From: Opitutales bacterium
Lineage (GTDB): Bacteria > Verrucomicrobiota > Verrucomicrobiia > Opitutales > Oceanipulchritudinaceae
Assembly (NCBI GenBank): GCA_020831525.1
Contig: JAFIGH010000049.1
Span: 1 to 37,074 of the forward strand
Direction of reading: 5' to 3'
DNA length: 37,074 nt
A program made the translations under genes and the position numbers. The notes under the pieces were generated by a model. It saw only the letters and a program-made list of their open reading frames with translations, did not search any database and was not told the origin of the DNA. Shown here piece after piece: positions 32,423 through 37,074 of this stretch (position 1 is its first letter; each line of letters begins with the position of its first letter).

Positions 32423-33286
32423 TTAGCGTTTGGACGGGCGGGACCCGTCGTCGTCATCGTCGCCTTCTTCGCCGTCCTTCTGGTCATCGTCGTCCTCGTC
32501 CTCCTCGTCATCGTCTTCGCCGTCCTCCTGGTCATCGTCGAGCGCGTCCTCCTCCTCGTCATCGTCGAGCGCGTCCTCCTCCTCGTCATCGTCGAGGGCG
32601 TCCTCACTGTCATCGTCCGGCTCTTCCTCCTCGTCGTCATCCCAACGCATGGTTTCGTCTTCCTCGATCTTCTCATCGTCTTCGTCTTCGAAGTCGGGGA
32701 GGTCGTCGATTTCTTCGTCGCCGCTCTTCGGAGTGTCCTCGTCCTCCAGTTCGTAGCCCTCGGGCACGTAGTCGAGGATAGCGGTGATCTCGTTGAACGG
32801 ATGCACCGCGCGGCCTTCCATATACTCTTGGTTCTGCCGCTCGCGGATGTCCTCCTCGATTTCGTCGACAGTGATGTTCTCGTCGAAATCGATGAGGTCG
32901 TTGAGCAGTTTCACGCGGAATTTAGTGATCTGGTCGAGGAAATCCGCGTAGGGCCCCTTTTCCTCGTCAATCACATCGGGCAGGCAAAAGAGCACGGTGT
33001 CGTCCTCGAGGAGCGAATCGCGGGTGCGGACGATCCGCACCGTGCCGTCCTTTTCCTCCCGGTCGATGCCGAAGGCGAAAAACGCCTCGTCGAGGAGATC
33101 GGCGTCGAACCCGTATTCGCGCAGGAGATCGCACTGCTCGAGGATATAGCTCATCTGGCGCGGATCGATCACACCGAGCCCGTCCACGTCCCAGTGGACG
33201 GGGTCGGAGATCTCGGTCACCCACCAGTTGAGGTCTTCGCCGAGGCGCACGACGCACCATTCGAGTTTCGGATTGCTTTGCGACAT
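32423..33286 (-). CDS. Conserved-looking protein of unknown function with a very acidic repeat tail
   Basis: 287 residues from the ATG at 33286. I do not recognise the family. The N-terminal 190 residues look like a folded domain ('LEWCVVRLGEDLNWWVTEIS', 'PRQMSYILEQCDLLREYGFDADLLDEAFFAFG', 'GPYADFLDQITKFRVKLLNDLI'), without a signal or membrane span. The last 90 residues are almost all Asp and Glu, with a nine-residue repeat DALDDDEEE near 240-265, and end in a basic GSRPSKR. Such tails can mimic nucleic acid or bind basic proteins, or act as metal sinks; none is shown here. It follows the ABC-F gene's start by 31 bp on the same strand, so it may be transcribed with it, and is divergent from pyrD. 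Confidence 0.7.
   Translation of the reverse strand: MSQSNPKLEWCVVRLGEDLNWWVTEISDPVHWDVDGLGVIDPRQMSYILEQCDLLREYGFDADLLDEAFFAFGIDREEKDGTVRIVRTRDSLLEDDTVLFCLPDVIDEEKGPYADFLDQITKFRVKLLNDLIDFDENITVDEIEEDIRERQNQEYMEGRAVHPFNEITAILDYVPEGYELEDEDTPKSGDEEIDDLPDFEDEDDEKIEEDETMRWDDDEEEEPDDDSEDALDDDEEEDALDDDEEEDALDDDQEDGEDDDEEDEDDDDQKDGEEGDDDDDGSRPSKR
32537..32617. repeat. 27-bp tandem repeat inside the acidic-tail gene
   Basis: The segment beginning GTCGAG and ending CGTCATC recurs at 32537, 32564 and 32591, the last copy being imperfect. It encodes the nine-residue period DALDDDEEE in frame, so a change in copy number would lengthen or shorten the acidic tail without a frameshift. Confidence 0.85.
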
Positions 33287-33441
33287 TGGGTCTATGGAAG
33301 AAAAACGTTGAAAATTGGAGACCCTTCCCAATGGCGCGCAAGAGCAAAGTCAAAGGGAATCCGCGCCTTCGCGGCGGGTGTCCGCGGGTCCCGCCACATG
33401 ACGCTTGAAAATACGGCCCGGTTCCCAATGATGCGCCCCCC

Positions 33442-34506
33442 ATGGGATTCTATTACGAGAAGGTTGTGCGTCCGGTTCTCTTCCGCCTGGATCCGGAGAA
33501 GGCGCACGACCTCGGCGTCACCGCGCTCGACTACCTCGGGCGTATGACCGGGCTCTGCCGCCTCATGGAGCGCTTCAACCAGCCTGCCCACACACGCCCG
33601 ATCGAGCTGTTCGGCCTGCGCTTTCCCAATGCCGTTGGACTCGCCGCCGGGATGGACAAGGACGCGAAATTCTGGCGGGCCGCGGCCGCCCTCGGTTTCG
33701 GGCACATTGAGATCGGGACGGTCACGCGGCACCGCCAGCCGGGCAACGACCGGCCGCGGGTCTTCCGCATCCCGGAGCACGGTGCCCTCATCAACCGCAT
33801 GGGCTTTAACAACGAGGGCTGCGAAGCCGTCGCGAAACGGCTGCGTGCCACCCGGCGCTCCCGCAAGGGATACATCCCCGTCGGCATCAACATCGGCAAG
33901 AGCCGCATTGTTCCTCTCGATCAGGCCGTCGACGACTACGTCGAATCCTTCAACGCGCTCGTCGATTTCGCTGACTACGTGAGCATCAACGTGAGCAGCC
34001 CGAATACACCGGGTCTGCGCGAACTCCAGGGCCGGGACAGCCTCAACAGCCTCCTCGGCGAGTTGACCCGTCTCAACCGGAGCCGTGCCCGCAAACTCGG
34101 GCACCGTCCGACGCCCCTCCTCCTCAAGATCTCTCCCGATCTCGATTTCCGGCAGATCGACGAAATCCTCGGCGTCATCGCCGACCATGAAATCGACGGC
34201 GTCATCGCCACCAACACCACCATCGCGCGTCCCGCTTCCCTTGCGCGGGTGGGGGAATCCGGCGGACTCAGCGGCCGTCCGCTGCATGCGCGTTCCGTCG
34301 AAGTCGTTAATTTCATCAGCCGCTCCACCGGCGGCAAGTTGCCGATCATTGGTGTGGGCGGCATTTTCAGTCCGGAATCCGCGGGTGCCATGGTCGACGT
34401 CGGCGCGCACCTCGTGCAAGTATACACCGGCATGGTCTTCCGCGGTCCCTTTATCGCCAAAACGCTCGCCCGCGCACTCGCCCCGCGTCACAGTGAGTGG
34501 ATCTGA
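33442..34506 (+). CDS. pyrD: Dihydroorotate dehydrogenase, class 2 (quinone)
   Basis: It oxidises dihydroorotate to orotate in pyrimidine synthesis and passes electrons to quinone at the inner membrane. 354 residues. The N-terminal amphipathic helices (MGFYYEKVVRPVLFRLDPEKAHDLGVTAL) form the quinone-tunnel segment found only in class 2. FMN-barrel motifs: 'FPNAVGLAAGMDKDAKF', 'IEIGTVTRHRQPGNDRPRVFR', 'NRMGFNNEG', 'VSINVSSPNTPGLRELQ' (with the catalytic serine), 'GVIATNTTI', 'SGRPLHARS' and 'IIGVGGIFSPE'. Everything expected is there and length is normal. It is divergent from the acidic-tail gene; other pyr genes are not in the window. Confidence 0.96.
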   Translation: MGFYYEKVVRPVLFRLDPEKAHDLGVTALDYLGRMTGLCRLMERFNQPAHTRPIELFGLRFPNAVGLAAGMDKDAKFWRAAAALGFGHIEIGTVTRHRQPGNDRPRVFRIPEHGALINRMGFNNEGCEAVAKRLRATRRSRKGYIPVGINIGKSRIVPLDQAVDDYVESFNALVDFADYVSINVSSPNTPGLRELQGRDSLNSLLGELTRLNRSRARKLGHRPTPLLLKISPDLDFRQIDEILGVIADHEIDGVIATNTTIARPASLARVGESGGLSGRPLHARSVEVVNFISRSTGGKLPIIGVGGIFSPESAGAMVDVGAHLVQVYTGMVFRGPFIAKTLARALAPRHSEWI

Positions 34507-34535
34507 CGGGGCACGTGGCGGCATCCGGAGCCTTC

Positions 34536-34561
34536 ACGGCATGACGACTGCCGTTTCTTCC
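34536..34561 (+). terminator. Possible intrinsic terminator after pyrD
   Basis: ACGGCA (34536-34541) and TGCCGT (34549-34554) form a 6-bp stem with a 7-nt loop, followed by TTCTTCC. It lies 30 nt past the pyrD stop. The T-run is weak. The remaining part of 34562-34696 shows nothing else. Confidence 0.4.
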
Positions 34562-34696
34562 AACCGCATCCATGCCTTGCTGAAGCGTCCGCCTTCGCCG
34601 GCACACCGACACCGGCACCGTCGTAGCGTGAAGCTTTTGCGAACGTGCGCCGCGATTGCGGTAAAGGATTGAACCGCGCGCGGCGGATGGCGGACG

Positions 34697-36802
34697 ATGG
34701 CTGCCATGAAGGAATGGAAGAGAGTTCGTTGGCTCGCGCTGGCAACTGCCGGGCTCCTGGCGTGCGCTTCGGCGGCGGGGCATCCCGAGCGGCGGGCGCA
34801 CGCGCAGCAGTTCCGCAGCGCGCAGGCGGAGCGACTGGCGACCGTCCCCGTGGAGGGGGCGCCGCCGGAGCGCTGGTTCATGCCGGGAGCGTTGGGGCAC
34901 GTGCCTGGCGCGCCGCCGCCGGAACCCGGGAGACACGCCTTCCGCTCGCGGGCTATCGGGGGGACGCACGCAGGCGCGGCGAGGGAGTGGGCGCAAGCCA
35001 ATCACCTCACCCCTCGGCTCGCCCGCGGGCATAATCTCGACCGGATCCTCACGCGGGAGATGTTCGCCGAACGTCCGGAGCTGTTTCCGCTTGTCGGCGG
35101 AAAGCGTTACGAGCCGCCGGTGCGGAGCCGCTCGAACTGGAACCCGGATCTTGGGTCGGAGGCAGTCGTGGAATTTGTCGCGGACGCGGCGGAAGCGTTT
35201 TTTGACGAGAATCCGGAAGCGGAAGCCTTTTCCGTGGGAACGAACGACGGACTCGTCTTCGGGGATTCGGAGGATACGTTGCAGTGGGTCTACCCGCCGC
35301 GCTGGTTCCGGCAGCGGCCCGACTACAGCGATCTCGTCTCTCAGTTCACCAACCGCGTGGCGGAGCGCCTCGAAGCGAGCCACCCCGACCGCTATGTGAC
35401 GCAGCTCGCCTACTACTGGTCGGAGAACGTGCCGTCGTTTCCGGTTCATCCGCGTGTTGTTCCGATTCTCACGGCGGACCGCAGCCAGTTCTACGACGCC
35501 GCCTTCCGGGAGGAAGAGCTCGCCCTTGTGCGGGCGTGGGGAGATTCCGGAGCTGAGCGGCTGTCATTGTATGACTATTCCTACGGCAGGAATTTCCTGA
35601 TACCGCGCATCTACGTGCGCCATTTCGCGGAGCACCTGCGCAACGCGCGCGACGCCGGCTTTACGGACTATTTCACGGAGATGACGCCCAACTGGGGACT
35701 CGACGGTCCGCAGCCGTGGATCGTCGCGCGACTTCTGTCAGACCCGCGGAAGGACGTGGAGGCGCTGTGGGCGGAGTATTTTGCGCGATTCTTCGGTCCG
35801 GCCGCCGTGCCCATGGAGCGTTTTTTCGCTCTTGCCGAGGAGTTGTGGCGCACACAGGAAGGACCGCCGTATTGGCTGAAGCACTTCCGCAATGAGTCGC
35901 AGGCGCTCGTCATACCGCCGGGGGCGCGGCGGGCCTTGCGCGGCTACCTCGACGCCGCGGCGGAGGCGGCGGGTGCCCGGTCTCCCTACGCGGAGCGGGT
36001 GGGGTTGACTTCGCGGGCCTTCGCGCTCTCGGAGCGGTTTCTGGAGATGGTCGAGTCCCGGCGCGAGGTCGTCGACGCGCTCTTCGCGGAGGCCCCTCCC
36101 GGCGCGCCCTTCCGCGCGGCGCTCGAGCGGTATACGGAGGCGCGCCCGGCGTTTGAGGAATATGTGGAAAGGCTTTGGGACGAGGCGCCTCTGGCTGTCG
36201 CGCGGGCCGACCTCGCGGCCTATCTCTTGCACGATCCCGCGCCGACGGCGAAAGCGTGGCTGGAGGGTCGGCTCGACCCGCCGGTGGCCGCCGTAGAGGC
36301 GCTTGTTGAAACACAATGGCCGTCCGGAGACCTCGTGGGGATGCGCGTCGCGGGATTGCCTTACCGGCTCGACCTTCCGGAGCCGTGGCGCAGCCAGGCG
36401 GAACCGTGGGAAGGCCTTGGAGCCGAGGGGCGCGAGGGACCGGACGGCAGCCCGGTCCTGCGCATGGAGAACCACAAAATCTCGTCGTTTTGGCAGTGGA
36501 CGCCGGTGCGCGCCGGCCATGTGGGGCGTGCCGAAGTGTCCGTGCGCGGAGAGTTGAGCCCTGGGGCCTACGCGCTGCTCTCCGTCCGCTGGGGCAGTGC
36601 GGCCGGCTCACTTGTCGGGCCGCAAACCGACGTGCGTCTGCCTGAAGGACGGCATTGGCGGGCCGTGCCGTTGCGCCAGTTCATCGAGCCGCCGCCGGAT
36701 GCGGATTACGTCCTCGTGCGCATCCTCGTCGCCCACCAGCAGCCGGACGACTGGCTGGAGTTCGGGCGGCCTTCGCTCCTCTGGTGGCAGGAGGAGGGGT
36801 AA
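34697..36802 (+). CDS. DUF4838-like lipoprotein, possible glycosidase-type protein
   Basis: 701 residues from the ATG at 34697, or 698 from 34706. The N-terminus MKEWKRVRWLALATAGLLAC is a lipoprotein signal with a cysteine at the lipobox (position 20 from the second start). Residues of roughly 90-350 look like the DUF4838 barrel ('FAERPELFPLVGGKRYEP', 'AFSVGTNDG', 'PRIYVRHFAEHLRNARDAGFTDYFTEMTPNWG'), followed by the helical part 'WAEYFARFFGPAAVPMERFFALAEELW' that is typical of DUF4838 proteins. The last 150 residues form a beta-sandwich-like domain. DUF4838 proteins occur in polysaccharide-degrading bacteria and resemble alpha-glucuronidase-type barrels, so carbohydrate binding or hydrolysis is the likeliest role; catalytic residues cannot be assigned. 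Confidence 0.75.
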   Translation: MAAMKEWKRVRWLALATAGLLACASAAGHPERRAHAQQFRSAQAERLATVPVEGAPPERWFMPGALGHVPGAPPPEPGRHAFRSRAIGGTHAGAAREWAQANHLTPRLARGHNLDRILTREMFAERPELFPLVGGKRYEPPVRSRSNWNPDLGSEAVVEFVADAAEAFFDENPEAEAFSVGTNDGLVFGDSEDTLQWVYPPRWFRQRPDYSDLVSQFTNRVAERLEASHPDRYVTQLAYYWSENVPSFPVHPRVVPILTADRSQFYDAAFREEELALVRAWGDSGAERLSLYDYSYGRNFLIPRIYVRHFAEHLRNARDAGFTDYFTEMTPNWGLDGPQPWIVARLLSDPRKDVEALWAEYFARFFGPAAVPMERFFALAEELWRTQEGPPYWLKHFRNESQALVIPPGARRALRGYLDAAAEAAGARSPYAERVGLTSRAFALSERFLEMVESRREVVDALFAEAPPGAPFRAALERYTEARPAFEEYVERLWDEAPLAVARADLAAYLLHDPAPTAKAWLEGRLDPPVAAVEALVETQWPSGDLVGMRVAGLPYRLDLPEPWRSQAEPWEGLGAEGREGPDGSPVLRMENHKISSFWQWTPVRAGHVGRAEVSVRGELSPGAYALLSVRWGSAAGSLVGPQTDVRLPEGRHWRAVPLRQFIEPPPDADYVLVRILVAHQQPDDWLEFGRPSLLWWQEEG

Positions 36803-36844
36803 GCCGCGCTCCCATTTTGACAGGCTCGGCTTCACCGATACTGT

Positions 36845-37074
36845 GTGAGCATTGTGAGTAATGCGGACGCAGTCGTGCCGCCGCCGGCCGGTTACTGCGA
36901 CGGATCAACGGGGTCCGGCGTGTCGACGGCAAGCGGATGGGTGGCATTCCTTGCGCACCTGCTGTTTATCCTCGCGGCGTGGACGGTGGTCGTCAAATAC
37001 CTCTTCCCCGTCGCGTTTGCGTCCCCAATCGTTAGCGACGGTCTTGGGCAGGGATCGGCCGACGGTTTTGCGGC
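36845..37074 (+). CDS. Partial membrane protein of unknown function, cut by the window end
   Basis: The frame is open from GTG at 36845 (or GTG at 36854) to the window end, 76 codons. It reads a polar N-terminus, then a hydrophobic helix 'WVAFLAHLLFILAAWTVVVKYLFPVAFA' (about residues 38-65), then a polar segment. It follows the DUF4838-like gene by 42 bp in the same direction. Family not recognised; no ribosome-binding site seen. It is too short to say more. Confidence 0.5.
   Translation, partial: MSIVSNADAVVPPPAGYCDGSTGSGVSTASGWVAFLAHLLFILAAWTVVVKYLFPVAFASPIVSDGLGQGSADGFA

Overview
The window is a GC-rich bacterial chromosome segment with tightly packed genes on both strands. It most likely comes from a member of Verrucomicrobiota, class Opitutae. 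This is inferred from the long insertion-type IspG, the oversized B12-dependent ribonucleotide reductase, secreted proteins with Trp-rich C-termini, and a DUF4838-type lipoprotein; no 16S gene is present to confirm it. Most genes are ordinary housekeeping or envelope genes. No prophage, transposase gene, CRISPR array or tRNA was seen.

Layout. 1-760: a Phd/VapB-VapC toxin-antitoxin pair. 885-1823: a tandem array of six complete 156-159 bp units plus one broken unit. Each unit is a head-to-head pair of GTAG-hairpin REP elements. 1992-2372: the RNase P RNA gene. 2376-6512 (minus): a haem-binding-type lipoprotein and the hflK-hflC-lipB operon. 6685-8058: a first MgtE magnesium transporter. 8059-8524: non-coding, with inverted repeats and a second REP pair. 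8525-14369: a giant secreted subtilase split by a frameshift at a run of eight C. 14424-15692 (minus): a glycoside-hydrolase-like protein. 15855-15911: a third REP pair. 15967-18076 (minus): a second MgtE followed by an outer-membrane beta-barrel, preceded by a leader that can fold into a three-way junction trapping the mgtE ribosome-binding site. 18461-20761: a P1B-4-type metal-efflux ATPase, divergent from that operon. 20973-23033 (minus): ispG. 23348-25912 (minus): a secreted propeller-like repeat protein. 26087-26668 (minus): a rhomboid protease. 26917-30429: class II ribonucleotide reductase. 30445-32391 (minus): an ABC-F ATPase. 32423-33286 (minus): a protein with an extremely acidic tail. 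33442-34506: pyrD. 34697-36802: a DUF4838-like lipoprotein. 36845-end: a partial membrane protein.

How the parts connect. HflK and HflC form a membrane SPFH complex and share a transcript with lipoyl synthesis gene lipB. The second mgtE, its downstream porin-like gene and the structured leader look like one regulated cation-uptake unit facing a metal exporter. The subtilase and the propeller-like protein share a C-terminal Trp-rich module, which suggests a common export or surface-attachment route. The three REP pairs differ in stem sequence but share architecture, and two share the same 9-nt loop, so they look like one REP superfamily mobilised by a transposase elsewhere in the genome.

The strongest candidates for something undescribed are the mgtE leader (18082-18172) and the REP array with its relatives. 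All family calls come from reading motifs; no database search was run.
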